DNA of 64,000 nt from Dirofilaria immitis (lineage: Eukaryota > Nematoda > Chromadorea > Rhabditida > Onchocercidae). This document shows positions 23,054-36,860 of the stretch, piece by piece. Where the stretch lies: assembly GCA_024305405.1 (NCBI GenBank), contig JAKNDB010000109.1, positions 3,100,001-3,164,000 on the forward strand, read 5' to 3'. Both the position numbers and the translations under genes were made by a program. A model generated the notes under the pieces. That model saw only the letters and a list, made by a program, of their open reading frames with translations, was not told the DNA's origin and did no database searches. How positions within the stretch are numbered: the first letter of the stretch is position 1; every line of letters starts with the position of its first letter.

Positions 23054-24039
23054 CCTGAAAAGGAAAGCACAAACAAAAAAGTGAATCGATGTTAATGACT
23101 TTCAAAATCAGATGTAATTCCCTGAATTGATTGGTACCAGTAAGGAGAATGAAAGCAATTCCTACGTTACATTTAAATATGCATATTCTTCGAAAGCTCG
23201 CCATAAAAAAACTGAGGAACAGTAATATAACATACATTTAGTGAGAATTTTCGACTCTGTTTAGACTAGTTTGTTCACAATCTCTTTGAAATAACTAGCT
23301 TTTCAATTTAAAGTTTACACTGTACAGTAATGAAGCAATGTTAATGCATTCACATCGCCAAATGTAGTGTAAAGGTCGGCACAATCCTTTTATTACAAAT
23401 GACAGCTGGAAATCAAATATATGTAAAGAGAGACATAGCTACAACAACACGTGGCATGTAAAATCATAAGCTCATTGCAACTATGTGCAATGTGCATCCT
23501 TTTCATATTTTACACATATATAAAATCCAACGTTTTAGAGCAGGATTTAGCTGAGTCATGAAAATCAGATTAATACGATTCAGTGATGTACAAATCTCTT
23601 GAAAAACAGCATGTTTAAGTAAGCTAATAACAATCCTTCATGAACAATGAGACCGTATGAAATAAAATTAGTTCTGTGTAACGTCCACAAAAACAATACA
23701 TTTATGATCAATCTGACCTGAATGACCGTATCATAATTTCAAGTCGTTTACCAATACTCTGACTTTTATAGCTATGAAGTTACAACATTTTTAAACAGAC
23801 CTCCTTCATAAATTTCCTACCTTGTTATATAAAAATGAACCTTCCAATTATCTAGTACTATGGCATAACAAATACATCAAATTTCATCAAATGATAAATG
23901 AAAGATCTAATAAGTTATGTGACATTTCCTGCCCTCGTTTGCAGTATGCTAAATAAAACGTTTAACGCTTTGGACAAATAAGTCAAACGAAACCTAGAAT
24001 TCATAAATAAGATACAGGAATGCAACGCCAGTAATTACA
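23054..24039. other. Intergenic interval, MAD2 to selenophosphate synthetase
   Basis: About 1 kb between two minus-strand genes. No coding exon, repeat or RNA gene is recognisable. Confidence 0.5.
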
Positions 24040-26097
24040 TTACAAGCAAGGTTTATAAGACACTTTTGTATGCACTGAATGCACAGATGTTGAGAAAGAA
24101 CGCAGTTGTACTTGCTCGGCATCATTAATTATACATGCACTACTTTCTGTCCAATCTTCTGGTGTATCCGTTTCCTTACCTGTATAAATAAGCACGTCAA
24201 ACGAACACTGCGTTTCCAACAACGGCAGGAACGTTACCGAAGCTGTTATTTGTCTGGAAATGCAAATGAAATCTATTATGTGAAAATATCGAAATATTTC
24301 AAAAGAATCATAGAAAAAGTTGCTTCTGAAATGAGAGTTAATCAAATCTAACTTTGCAATTACCTGATTACATCAGCCATTTCTTGTCTGATTTTTTTCA
24401 TCCTTTTTCTGGTCGAGTTTTCACTGAAAAGGGAATTTACAAACTAATCTCCTCTTTTCACAACAAATCAAGTTTTTGACTCAAGCCATTCCTTTTCCCT
24501 ACATTCTTTCCGAAGCACACTCTCAGTCAAAATTTATAAATGAAAAAGAAGGAACGTCACAATTAAGTCTATATAATTTGGCCGTTTTTTTTTCCAGAAA
24601 TAAAAGCAAAGATAATGTCAAAATACCCGTATTGTTGAATATTTGGATCCGTATCAATGTCAAACTGCCATCGTTCCAATACGTCTTTAGTCTGTATATT
24701 CGAGATCACAACGACCAGTTTTCTTAATTGCTTATTTTCCAACCAATCTAAAAAAAAAATTATCAGAATCATGGTGAATTTAAAACAGTCAGTGTTGCTC
24801 GTAACAAACACACAGAAAAAAAAGTAGAGAAAACACAGTCACCAATGGTGATGGTACAACAAAGAAGTCATAACATATGATCTATAATCATCCTATCAAA
24901 ACCAGAATTTTAATAGTGGAAAGAGTTAGAGTAATAAGAATAAAACACTTTTTATTCGATGCAACTTACGACAATGCGCTCTCACTAAGTAACCTCGACG
25001 GTTATATGACGTATTCAAAAGTATATCAACATCCTGTCGCATATTTATTAAAAGGATGGTATGCTCAAGAAATGGAGCAACGAAATAGAAGCTAAAGTCT
25101 TTAAAAAATTTATTGAAAATAGAAAATAATACGAAGTATACGGATAGGGATGTTAAAGATTCGGTCCAAGTTTGTAATGAAGCAAAAAGGAAATGGAGCG
25201 GACTGGTCATATAGGGAATGAAAATCTCTCAATTAAATGCAAAACTTGGTATTACTCACCGATTCTTCTTTTAAAATAGTTAGTGATATGCAGATAACTG
25301 AATTTAGAAAACAAGGGAGATGGAAAAGTGACTTGCCTGACCTTTAACAATAAGTGAAAGCTAATGCAAAAACTTGAAAATAAAAGAAGAGAACCCACGT
25401 TTTACTTGTTCAAGAAGTGGTGCCAAAATTTCTGCAGTTCCGGATTATTAGTAACGAGCATTGTAAGTCCATACTTTTTTCCCGTTTGAAGGAATCTGCT
25501 GGATATATACCTCGCTGATAAAGAATACTATTAAGACCGAAATCTATAAAATTATTTTATATGAACAATAACAAAAAATAACTGATTAATTTGGTTTAAC
25601 AAAAAATTAACGCTTAAGAAAATAAAAGGTTTTATAAAATCCGCCTTTAGGAGTTCCGTCATAAAAAATATGTTGGACGATAGATATGAGATGAGAGGCC
25701 TCGGTGAAGTCTTTGATTTCAATAATAAGGAAAATAAGATACACATCTAAGCCAATCCATTTTAATAATTCCGAGCAGATTTTTGATGAGCTCGAATTAT
25801 GGTTGTACAGATTTCAGAAAAGTATCTCAATAAATAAAGTAGATTCTTAGTCTAGAACTACTTTGATTTCTATCGTTTTTTAAATTGCTTGAAATTTAAA
25901 TTAACTCGAGCAATGCTCGAACTGTTAAACCAAAGTAAAAGAAAGACACGAAGTTTAATGGGTAAATCATTATATTCCAAAATAATTTTTTAGGTCATGA
26001 AAATGCAAAACAATATAAACTTACGGAAGAATTCTTGAACTAGTTGCGCCGATCCTTTAAGACAAATAACATCGCGAGTTTTAGTATCTGTGGCCAT
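24040..26097 (-). CDS. mad2: Spindle assembly checkpoint protein MAD2 (HORMA domain)
   Basis: Starts at 26097 with MATDTKTRDVICLKGSAQLV, then FGLNSILYQRGIYPADSFKR (25.5 kb), LVTNNPELQKFWHHFLN (25.4 kb), LRKLVVVISNIQTKDVLERW and QFDID (24.6-24.75 kb), KKIRQEMADVIR (24.4 kb), and a last exon RQITASVTFLPLLE, CSFDVLIYTG, VQLRSFSTSVHSVHTKV ending at TAA 24040. This is the full HORMA fold including the safety-belt region that closes around MAD1 or CDC20; length is near the usual 200 residues. The 25.5 kb exon needs one more A: the run at plus 25475-25480 has six T, and seven restore KREKKYGLTMLVTNN. Without it a premature stop follows. It is divergent from COX10, with about 1.1 kb between. Confidence 0.93.
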
Positions 26098-27181
26098 AGT
26101 TCCGCTTTTTCACATAAACTCCTGGAACTGAGACATATGACAAAACAAACTACGACTAAACATGAATACATAAGAACTCAGTCAACGTCTTCGTTTCCTC
26201 AACCAGAAGATACGAAAACGTCTACAGAATATAATTTTGCAATAAACGATTGTAGTAACGACTAAATCCATAAAAAACATGAACACCAAAACAACCGAAT
26301 CACGCAGAACCTCAACAACTATAGACCGAACAACGTCCAACCGTTGGATAACAATGGTGGAAGTGGTGGGAGTTGCCGCTTATATTACTTAGGTGATTGG
26401 GAAAGGAGGATGTGGGGGAGGGGGGTCGGTGGAAGTTATCACTTATTATGTTTATCGTTCTGAGAAGAACGGAACAGGATATTGATATGGTCTGAGATGT
26501 GGTAGATTAGAATCCTCATAAACATTGTTTTTTCATTTGTATTCGTTCGCATCGATAGCTGACAAGCTTTCGAGTTTATTTTGAAATAATACAACAAAAC
26601 TTTCAACCCTGTTCGTTATAGATACTTCTGTCTTTGATCAAATTCGAAAGTCGTGTGAAGAAGGTGGAATGTAATTTTTCGAGACCAGGTGATAGATAAC
26701 CAGATTAGCTACTAATTTTCAGTGGTTGTATTTGGATTTTATTGGTCATTTATTAGTTGGGATTAATTAATTGCTACTGGCTGGGCGAAGTGAGAGATAT
26801 GATTTCGAAGACGATTGCATGAGTAACACGCGTTAATGTTCACTTCTTCCCTTTACTGTTTCATAAAGAATGGAAGAACTTTAACTAATTAAACAGGTAG
26901 TTGTATGTTCTAACGCTCTACACAAAAGTTTTGAAGTTACGATATTTCTAGTAAAAATTATATGAATAGGATATCGCGAAATTTTCCTGCGCTTTTTAAT
27001 GCCTATCCCTGAAAGTGGCTTCATCATCTTTTCGGCAAAAGGAGATTGATTCAACCACCTTCCATTTAGGAAAGAGGTGTGCGTCTCATGAATGTGCATG
27101 GTGTCGATCGCCTTTCTCTGGTATCTCATTCCTAATTTTGATGATAAAGTAATCCGATGGTTTTGTCTAATTTTTCAGCTG
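26098..27181. other. Divergent promoter interval, MAD2 and COX10
   Basis: About 1.1 kb between the MAD2 start (minus) and COX10 start (plus). It includes a G-rich stretch at 26350-26430 but no recognisable exon. It probably contains both promoters. Confidence 0.45.
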
Positions 27182-29064
27182 ATGTTGCTGCCAGGTTACC
27201 TGGTTTGTCGTCTTTGTGGTTCATATATACCAGTTGTTAGTTGGAAGCGCGGCACAGCAGCACTAGCAAAGATTACAAGAGCAGAGAAGATTGTTTCCTG
27301 GGTTTTGCGAGTGCCGAAGAGGCAAAGAGTTTTGAACGGAAACTGAAATTGGTAATCAGACCATCACCGGAAGATGGCTGGTATGTTATACAACAAAATG
27401 GTCTACTGAAGTCGTATTTACAGGTCTGCTTGGTCTGTATTATCGTGTTGTGCACCTCATATTTATTTCCTTTCATTAATTATGGATCCAATATAGCTCT
27501 TATCACATTGAGATACCAGATATTTATTAGCAGTGGCCATTATGAGGAATACTTCCAGTGATAGAATACTTCATCCATTTGTGCTGCTTTACATAACACC
27601 AATATTTTCGAAAGATTGCATAATGGGACGAGGTTTACTTGTTTAAAATCATCTTTCACTGTTAATAGTATGCGTATTTTGTATAGATGCTTCTTCATTT
27701 TAATGGTTCACTTACAGCCGGTGATCAATTTTTGCAGCTTTCCAAGGCAAGACTCACGGCGATGGTAACTACAACAACTATTAGTGGTTTTATCATGGCT
27801 CCAGTTGATTTATCGCTAGGCCCATTAGTAGCGTGTACTTTCGGCACCGCACTTTTAAGTGCATCTGCAAATACCTTCAATCATTTACTGGAAATACCTT
27901 ATGATGCTCAGATGAGAAGGACGCAAAGTCGACTCCTTGTTGTGCACAGGTTAATTGTTAGTATTAATGACAAGATGTTTTCCAGTAAATGAAAGAAAAG
28001 AATGGCAAGATAAGATATTTTGTCAGTAAGTAGAGATATAATATATTGCATTGCTCGGAACTAGCTTTAGTATATTCTTAGGACGTAAGTTCTAAACCTG
28101 GCATTCATTTTCAATCTTGTTGAGGATTGAATCTTAAAATGTGGTCTATCTAATATTTAGACTGACAAAATTCATGGCTTTTAAATGGAAAAGTCTATTT
28201 AGATTTTCACCTTTTCATGCCGTTGCTTTTGCGTTATCAGCAGCAATGGCTGGAATGGCAACTTTATGGCTTGGTTGTAATCCTTTAACAGCAGGACTTG
28301 GTTTACTTAGTGCATTTTTATACGCAGGTTATCTTTTTTTTTTACTTTATATGACCTCTATTTCTTTCATCTGTAAAATCTTTTCATTTCAAAAGGAAGT
28401 CTTATAAATTCAAGATGCACTTGAGCTGTTATTTGTCACTACACCAGGTTTTTATAGGTGTATATACGCCAATGAAACGTTATAGTATTGGATGTACCTG
28501 GGTTGGAGCTGTTGTGGGTGCTATGCCACCTTTAATGGGCTATGCTGGCGCGATGGGATCCATCCAGCCTGCTGCTTTAGTGCTTGCTGCTTTATTGTAT
28601 TGCTGGCAGTTCCCTCATTTCAATGCATTGAGCTGGAATCTACGTGCTGACTACACACGTGCCGGTTATCGGGTCATGTGTGCAGCTAATCAAAGGCTTT
28701 GTCGGTTCACTTCTCTCAGGTGAAACTATAGTTTATTACGACTCCACTTGCTTCTCCCTTCTTCTGTTATTGTAGCATTACCAAGAATTCTTGTTAGAAT
28801 TCTATTGCTCGTTTTAGGTATTCAATGGTAATTTTACTGCTTTGTTCGCTGGGAGCACCATCAGCAAATCTAACGAAATGGTTTTTTGCTGTCGAGTCAC
28901 TTCCATTCAATGGTTTACTGCTTTATTTTTCCTATAAATTTTATCGGCACCCAGATGCAAAAACATCAAGGTCACTTTTTTATTACACTCTTCTCCATTT
29001 GCCCTTAATTATGATGTTGATGACAGTAAGCAAGTTTGGCGGTGGTCAGAATGCTTATGAATAA
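27182..29064 (+). CDS. cox10: Protoheme IX farnesyltransferase (COX10), mitochondrial
   Basis: Adds the farnesyl chain to protoheme to make heme O, the first step to heme A for cytochrome c oxidase, in the mitochondrial inner membrane. The ATG lies two bases after TTTTTCAG. Exon 1 (27182-27423) encodes MLLPGYLVCRLCGSYIPVVS and a divergent matrix-targeting region; one T seems missing at 27241-27242 to join it to EARHSSTSKDYKSRED. Exons 27738-27949, 28203-28327, 28458-28719 and 28818-29064 join in phase and cover the UbiA-family core: ARLTAMVTTTTISGF, the prenyl-diphosphate motif NTFNHLLEIPYD, CTWVGAVVGAMPPLMGYAGA, CWQFPHFNALSWNLRADYTR and a C-terminal YSYKFYRHPDAKTSR-like helix region. Several membrane helices are visible. 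The second aspartate-type motif position reads QFPHFNALSW as in eukaryotic COX10. Confidence 0.95.
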
Positions 29065-29209
29065 TGGTTATGCTTTAATGCCTTTTTCAAAAATAATGGC
29101 ACTTTACTCAGTCTTACCAGTTAATAGTAGTTTCTTACTTTGTGTCCATTTAATATATTATACTACTTCATACATACAAGTAGTAAAGTAATAGTTCCAT
29201 TTCACTACC

Positions 29210-29215
29210 AATAAA
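29210..29215 (+). terminator. Poly(A) signal AATAAA after COX10
   Basis: AATAAA (AATAAATAATAAAC) 146 bases downstream of the COX10 stop. Assigned by position. Confidence 0.5.
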
Positions 29216-31415
29216 TAATAAACTAACAAAATTTTCGTTCTGGCGATCAGCAAGCTGCTTGATGTAAGAGACTTCCTTAAGAGACTTCCTTGACATTTAA
29301 CTATGGTAATTCTGACTATACTGATTATTTCATACGGAGAAAACAGCAAAAGTAGTCCCGTGAGGTATTTCTTGTCGCTGGGCATGAGAAGCAAAAAAGG
29401 AGCGTATAAATGATACAATTATTAGAGTCTAACAGCAGAATCTATCTTAGACATGGCCTAATTCAATTTCATCCCTCCTGCACCTACTTTCCTCCTTTTT
29501 TTCTATTGTTCTGAATTGTAGTTGTGTTATTATATCACCTTGTTTGCATTCATTATATGATAGAGTATGCCATTATTTAGATATAGATTCTCATTCTTTC
29601 CAATATAATTTTTTTGTCTACTGTGATAGCTTGCATAGTTTCAAAATCAGAAATCTGGTGCTAGCGTTTTAGTTTTTCTTTATGATTTCCATTGAAATCT
29701 TCTGCAGCTAATAAATATTCCACGACAGTAAAATACAAATTTGATTGATATTAAACGTTGATTCTGGCCAGTTAAACAATGGAGGAAATAAAAAGTTGTG
29801 TAGAAAGTCTAGCATTTTCTGTTTGCTGGACCACGCGATTATCTTACAAATATACGATTCAGATCAAAGAAGTACAGCAAACTTCCTGGTTCAATAAGCT
29901 CTGTCAGAACTTGAGATCTTTTACAGACTCCTTTTCCCAGCTCTTCTACGGTTAAAGATACGCTTTCATTCTATTTTCACTATATCATTTTGTATCAGTG
30001 AACAACGTTGCAGTCGTCATTCGCAAGTTGTCAAAATCAAAAATCGATGTCGGGGCTTAAATAAACGGACTACAAAACTTTCTGCAATTTTGCGGTCAAA
30101 AATCATCTGTACTGATGAAAGATTTCCGTAAACAGATATTGAGGACTGTTAAAACATGGAAATGATTGAAGAATTTTAGCCAAAATAAAAGAACTTTTGC
30201 ACGATTTTAGACAATATGAGTCAGGAGAAGACGACATTTGCTGAACGATAAAAACTAGTTTGCTGTAGGTCACATTAGACTCAGGACAATTTTTCTTTTA
30301 AGATTTTTTGTCAAGGATTTATGATTTAACTGAATGATATCTATTTTCTCAAGACTAATTTTGACCTACATGCACATGAGGTTAACATCAGATGCTATGA
30401 TTAAGGAGCGGAGGTCTCGACAATTCTTAAGCAAAGCAATTCTTACTATGATTAGTTGTAACATGAAGTGATTATCTACTAACTATTTCCAAACTGCAAA
30501 TAGTGGGGCAATTATCTTGAAATACCGTTACAAACTATGACTGAAAATAGCGGTCGTAAACTTGGGAGCTTATCAGATATTCTGGGAACAAAGTAATTAA
30601 GAAGATAATGTAGGAAAGAACTCAGAATTATCTGAACACGTAAGCGTGCCTATGTGTTACGTAGTGCGTCTTAGTTTGAACCAAAAAATGTTAGATGAAA
30701 TTCTGTAGTCGGCATGCAAAAATTTATATGGCAGCTGGTTACTTTGACTATCCGGCTATGTCGTTTCCCGACAGTCTTCTGAAACAGGCCATTTGTACCT
30801 GATCCAGTACGCCAAGATCTCACATAAATAGTGAGATGCTCGCTGCAAAAATGCTATCAGTTCCAAATGTAAAGCTTTAACAGAGTGATACTACTCTTCC
30901 TATCCATTCTTATTAGTGGAAACTGAAAAAAAACCGCCACTGCTCTGGTAGTGACAAATCTACTCAAATGCATATCCGAAATCATTCGATACCACAGCGA
31001 GCACGATAACATAAAGACGAAACAAAGTATTGGACAGCAGGTCAGGTAAACTAACATTATAGGATGCAGCTAATTCACCAAGGAAATAGGCTCTTCGCTT
31101 TTGTCTTGTCATTCTAATCATCAGACTTTTTCTTTCACGCCTTCTGCAACAACATTTGCTGCAATCTTCGGGACTTCTTTGATCGGCAGAGCAGCGTAAA
31201 GTAGGAATGACAATCCATTAATATCACTCACCCTTCCTGCTCATCGTCATATTTCCAAAACTCATCGAAGCAGAACCAACTCCATGGCTTAATCACAAGT
31301 CAAATGGCATTTTACGGTTGGCTGTAGTGGTAGTGATAGTCGATGGTTTATGTGAGTCTTGCATGTTTTCAAATGGCCACATGGAGTTTGGATGTAAAGT
31401 TGAGGGCCGTATGCG
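29216..31415. other. Intergenic interval COX10 to MGAT4
   Basis: About 2.2 kb with no recognisable coding exon, RNA gene or repeat. The 31.3-31.4 kb part just before MGAT4 has overlapping short frames on both strands, which are shadows of low-complexity sequence. Confidence 0.5.
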
Positions 31416-34400
31416 ATGGTTGTACGGTGGTATTTGTTGCGTCGACTGCTTACAATTTTGTGGCTTGTTACGTTTCTTACTGGCATTATCGTGTACTTCG
31501 TGAATAAGTACAACGATACATTGGATCATGATATTCGATTAAATTTTGAAAATCGGTTGCACAGGTTGCAGAACGATTTAAAAAAGGTTTGTCTTATTTC
31601 CTTTCACTAGATGTGATTTAAAATGATCCTCACATGTTACACCAGTCCGTTATTTACTTTACTTTCGTTCCAGCTCTGTTCTTGAAAATGACAAACTCTG
31701 TTTTTTGAAAGTTTTGAAATGATCGTTAAAGATGTGTGCTTAAATTTCCCTGTCATATTAAATCTTTTCGATGTGAATTATATAGTTCCAAGAATATTTT
31801 ATGTGGTAGTATTACATTTTCTTCCTGTTGTTTATCACACTATCATGTGTTTCTCATGGAATTCTGCATAGACGCAAATGTTGCTGAAGAATCGTGATCG
31901 GGAGTGTTATCTGTCTAATAACATGCCAAAATTGTTGGCAAATAATTCGAAGGTAAGCAAAGCTCTTCTATTCTTGCTGGTATTTTCATGAATAGTGCTC
32001 ATTTCTCTGAAATATGTTCATAATTTTTGAACCTTAGTGAACGCTACAGTTAAAGATAACTTATTGAAAAATTTTGAAAAATGAGGAAAAAGATTACATG
32101 CGATTCACTAGTTTTCCTAGATGCTGCAGTAGCTCATAATCTATTAACTTATATAATTGTGTTGATCTTTTTGTTATCCGAATGTTCTGTGTTGTCCCTT
32201 ATATTGAATTCAGTCGAAACTCCCGAGTATCAGTAAAAGTTTCGAAAGATTGATATATATGAAAAGCAGATCATAATTAGTTTGTGAGATAAATCAGTTT
32301 GACAAAAGTGCTTTTGGATAATTCTTTGAGATTTTTTACTAAATTCATAGTAACTTGAGATTCTAAAATTGAAGGCATGTTTTAAGTTTATTCATATCCA
32401 TAATTTATTTTCAGGAATTGGTATTGCCTTTACCAACATTTCTCGACTTCTTACCTCATCTTTATACTGTTTCAAATGACGCATTGCATCCCGCATTAAT
32501 TTATCCAAGTAATTTCTCCACAATGACAAAGACAGACCTTGTTATTGGTGTACCAACAGTTGCTCGGCTTAATGTACGTAGTCACTGAAATATTCCATCC
32601 TTTGAGTAGCGGATTACAACTCTCACTGCATAGAATCTTTTTAGAATTCCGTTTTATTTAAATAAATAGTTTATCACCGAAAAAATTGTTATGAAGAATT
32701 TGCTATATTTAGCAGTCTTATTTAATACCAACGCTACAGTCGTTGATCGGAGGAATATCAAGCAGTGAAATTAATATGGTTACCATTGTTGTTCTCATTT
32801 CCGATGGTAAAGGTCCTAATTCTTCATTTGTAAAACAGCAGTGCATTTTATTGCAATCAGAATTTCCTTTTGAACTAAGCTCTGGATTGCTGACAGTATG
32901 TTTCGTTTTAACGTAATGTTTCTCGACAAATATGGCTTCCGTTATATAATTTAAATTGAAAAACTTTCTTATATATAATAAAAGATGTAAAAAAATGTCT
33001 AAGGAAGAGATTTTTCTCCTTTTCTTATTAGTTGAGCTGAAATCTGGTCTATGTCTTGTCTTCAAAGCAACGTCGAAGTTTTGATTTGATTTCTTTTCAT
33101 TTTTATTTGTTTAGCCATAATTAAAAAAGTAGCGTATTGTTTTATGTTATGAGAATTTTCTTTCAGATTATTGTTCCACCTAATGAATGGTATTCTAGCT
33201 TATATTCTCTTACTCCTACTTTTAATGATTCTCCAGAGCGAATGTATTGGCGTACGAAGCAGAATCTAGATTATATGTATTTGATGTTATACTCTCAGCA
33301 GCGAGGTGAATTTCAGAACTTATTAATATTATAGGATCTAGTCACGAATGTTCGAAATATCATGAGTGAAGAATTGTTTCAGGTGAATATTATTTACAGC
33401 TAGAGGATGATGTACTCGCAAAAGCTGGATATGTCAGTCTCATCAGAAAATTTGTTGGTGGAAGAATAACCGATGACTGGTTCATGCTTGAGTTTTCATC
33501 CTTAGGCTTCATTGGGAAACTTTTTCGAACTACCGATCTCACATTATTACTACAATTTATTGCAATGTTCCATCGACAGAAACCAGTGGATTGGTTGTTG
33601 GATCTATTGTTCATAAATCAATATTGCCATCCGGAAAAGTCTGCTAAACACTGTGCCGAGGTTTGGATGCATATGTAAATGTAATAATAGTCCATAGTAC
33701 AAAGGATATTTCGTAAGATTTTTGTAGCATAATGCATAATGATAAATTGCGCGGTTTCATTAGAAAACGCGGGGATCGTTCTTGTAACTTCTAGAAAGTA
33801 TTTTGATAAAATCCAGATTTGGCTAATTATTCCATTCAGATTATCAATTTCGTTTTAGAAATTAAGGATGTATTGCTGACTATTTTGTTTTCTTCTCTAT
33901 AAGATTTTGATTTTAAAGTCTCTTAGTTATTTGCAGTTAAGCTTCTTTGATACCTGAAATCTCATCACGATATGGTTATATGAATTAAGAGATATATTAT
34001 TCTTTAGGGTTTTCTCAGATGTTCTTTTTAAGTGCTGATAATCTAATTAAGATGCTCGAGATTATTTTACGGATTCTTTTGTCCGTGTTTTTGATTTATT
34101 ACTCTTTTAGCATATATGTTGAATCGTATATATAACTCATTCAGTTAAAGACATTCATTTTTTTTTTTTTAATTCTGGCTATTTCCTTATCAAACAAGAA
34201 ATTAGATGTGAAGTTCTTTGAGATATCCTTCTGAAGACGTTCTTTAAAAAATTATGCCATAACAAACAGAAAGGCATTGTGTGTATTGCTCTGACTTTGC
34301 TTCAGACAAACATATTTGCTGGAATGTTGGTGCAGCTAATTTTAGTTTATTTTTAATATCAATGGTGCAAAAATCTTATTACGAAAGTAAGGTTCATACA

Positions 34401-35332
34401 GTTTTCTTCAACTTGATCACAGTGATGAAATGAGCGAAGAGTTACTGACAATAGTTTTAGGTAGTTTTCTCTTAATTAAAAGTACCCCAATCTTTTTGTA
34501 GATTACGAAGCGGCATCGTATTCGCCATCGACCTTCTCTTTTCCAGCATATAGGTATATATTCTTCTCTGGCAGGAAAAGTACAGAAATTACGAGAAGGA
34601 GATTTTGGTAAGGCACATCTTTATATACCGCATCGCGATAATCCTCCCGCTAAGATTACCACAACGCTTAAAACGTACATGCTCTTTGGTAAGTCTTGTT
34701 TTTCATCGCAAAATTGAAGGAAGTTTTTCAATCTTTAAATTATTGCTAACTGCTGTTTATAGTTTTAAGCCATTAGATTATTTCAGTTGTAGTTCAAATT
34801 CATAGTCCAAAAAATTGGTACATGTTTGGTGAATTTATGTGCAAGTAAAGTACTCTCGGAAGGACTGAGAATTAAGGTCAGAGAATCTTTTGTTTTCTGA
34901 TGCACAAAAGTTTTTGGTTTCAGATATTGAAAATGCATATATCGGCAGCAACTATTATTGGGCTTTTGCTCCAGTTGCTCAAGACTATATATTATTCGAA
35001 TTTTATTCTGCGATTACTCTGATCGGTTCGTTAACCAGGATTTTCTTCTATTCGATACACACATTTATTTTCAATTAAATGGAAATATTTAAGGCATTGT
35101 TGTTCGTACTGGTAATCCCGAACATCAGTATGACATATTGAATGAAAATGCTGAGGTGCTACTGAGGAAAGTGAATGAGGACAGCTTTATCTCCGTAGCC
35201 CGCTTCAATGAACGTGGTACTGTACGGATCGATTTCAGTGAGGGTATCGGAGTGACATCATTGAAAATCGAAATCCATGAGGGAAGCTCCAACTGGCTTA
35301 TCATCAATGAAATGCACATCATTGTAGAATAG
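31416..35332 (+). CDS. mgat4: Alpha-1,3-mannosyl-glycoprotein beta-1,4-N-acetylglucosaminyltransferase (MGAT4/GnT-IV)
   Basis: Golgi enzyme that adds a beta-1,4 GlcNAc branch to the alpha-1,3 mannose arm of N-glycans. Exon 1 gives a type II membrane protein: short basic cytoplasmic end, hydrophobic [19 protein letters not shown], then a luminal stem. Later exons: [13 protein letters not shown] and [15 protein letters not shown] (32.4-32.57 kb), [10 protein letters not shown] with VTIVVLISD (32.7-32.8 kb), [20 protein letters not shown] (33.2-33.3 kb), the donor-site motif YLQLEDDV plus [25 protein letters not shown] and HPEKSAKHC (33.38-33.66 kb), [17 protein letters not shown] with TLKTYM (34.5-34.7 kb), NYYWAFAPV (34.9 kb), and a C-terminal lectin-like part to TAG 35332. 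Order and content match vertebrate MGAT4A/B over the whole length, and I found no frame break in it. Start 31416 is chosen because the next upstream ATG (31411) is out of frame. Confidence 0.93.
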
Positions 35333-35513
35333 ATTTTCATTTCGAATTTCTATAAGCAGCTGCGGATGCATGATTTCGATTTGAAGTGCTATCAGCAGTG
35401 TTTTTAGCCTCTATTAGCACATCTGTATTTGACCTGCATGAATCCTTTTATTTCATTTTCTGGATCTGTCATTAAACTAAACAAAGATCGATTTTTTACT
35501 ATTTGAATTAAAG

Positions 35514-35515
<2 letters not shown>

Positions 35516-35576
<61 letters not shown>
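35516..35576 (+). repeat. (TA)n microsatellite, about 30 units
   Basis: An uninterrupted TA dinucleotide run of about 60 bases, some 185 bases after the MGAT4 stop, probably in or near its 3' UTR. The length is likely polymorphic. Confidence 0.98.
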
Positions 35577-35578
<2 letters not shown>

Positions 35579-36860
35579 CATCATCAAGTGAACGAAAGAG
35601 TCCAGGTAAATAGAATACCTATTGAGCTCCGCCTAACATTTTTTTTTTTATTTTTATTGTACAGACAACTGTTTACTTTGTAAATGAAGCATGTATCATG
35701 TAATGTGCTGCACTTATTAATTGATGCTGTTTGATGATACTTCATAGAAGGTTTAATTATGTATTGTTCTGATATATATATTGCTTGGTATAGGGTCAAT
35801 GTGTATTGTTTCTTCTCTGCTGTTACTGATACTATTACCCGATGGAGCATTATCTTCAATCGATTGCGTTAGTTTATGGTGATGAATTGATGTATCTTAG
35901 TGTACGCTACTTTTCATACATTATTGCTGTCAATAAATTTTCATCATAGTTCTCTTGTGCCTCTTAACAGCCAGTGTTATCTTGTATAAATTTTGCTGAG
36001 CAATATTCTCCAGTTTGATGACGACGGTATGCTTACGTCAGCGTATGCAATATATTGTTGCCTGGTATTGCAATAAAGCTGTTTAATGTTAGAAATAATT
36101 TGTGACGGGTGTCGTCTACTTCTCTTGTCTTCCCAGTGGTAATGACAGTCTAGATAGACGTTGATAGCGGCCTATCAGTAAAACATTGGGAAGACTAGTC
36201 CAAAGAGCAGAGATGAATGTTTAATGATTGTCCAAACATGGACATTTCTCGTGAGTTAGTCTTTCCGAACCTTCCTGTCATCTTTTTCATTGAGAAGCGA
36301 GTGTGAGACAATTGATTAGCAATACCGGTTAAAAGTCCTACTCTGTTGTTTAATTCATTTCAGTTTGCCAGTAAGCTTGTCTATCGATGCACCTCCGCTT
36401 ATTTATCGTTTTTTTGATCATTCGAAAGAATGCCCTTTTTTCATCCTAGTTTTAAAAAATGTGATTTTTGAATGGTGGAATTTTTCATGGTATCAATATT
36501 TCATCCGAACAAAGGCTTTACTAGATTTTTATGTCAGTAATGCTTTATTAAAAATCCACGAAGTTTTTACTTGGTTGATTGAAAGGCGGAACTCATAAAA
36601 ATTTCTTCGACGCGAGTTTTTTCAAGGCAACCAGTTTTCACCGAATTTGAAAAGTGAGATAACTGTTCTCAGACAACTCATAGGTAATGATTTTGTGACA
36701 GTCATAATGAGTAACGCCTCTATTCTGTTTCGAATAAATAGCAGCAGCAGTACCAGATGATAATTTCACAGCAACTGTAATGTTTGACGCTTTCTTAGCA
36801 ATCGTTATACATTAATTGGTGGCGTTTACGGTGACGGTATATAATTTTTAAGGGTAATCA
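35577..36860. other. Intergenic interval MGAT4 to FAR
   Basis: About 1.3 kb. A 77-codon frame at 36365-36598 has no recognisable similarity. A TTTTTAAG|GG acceptor directly precedes the FAR start. Nothing else is identifiable. Confidence 0.45.
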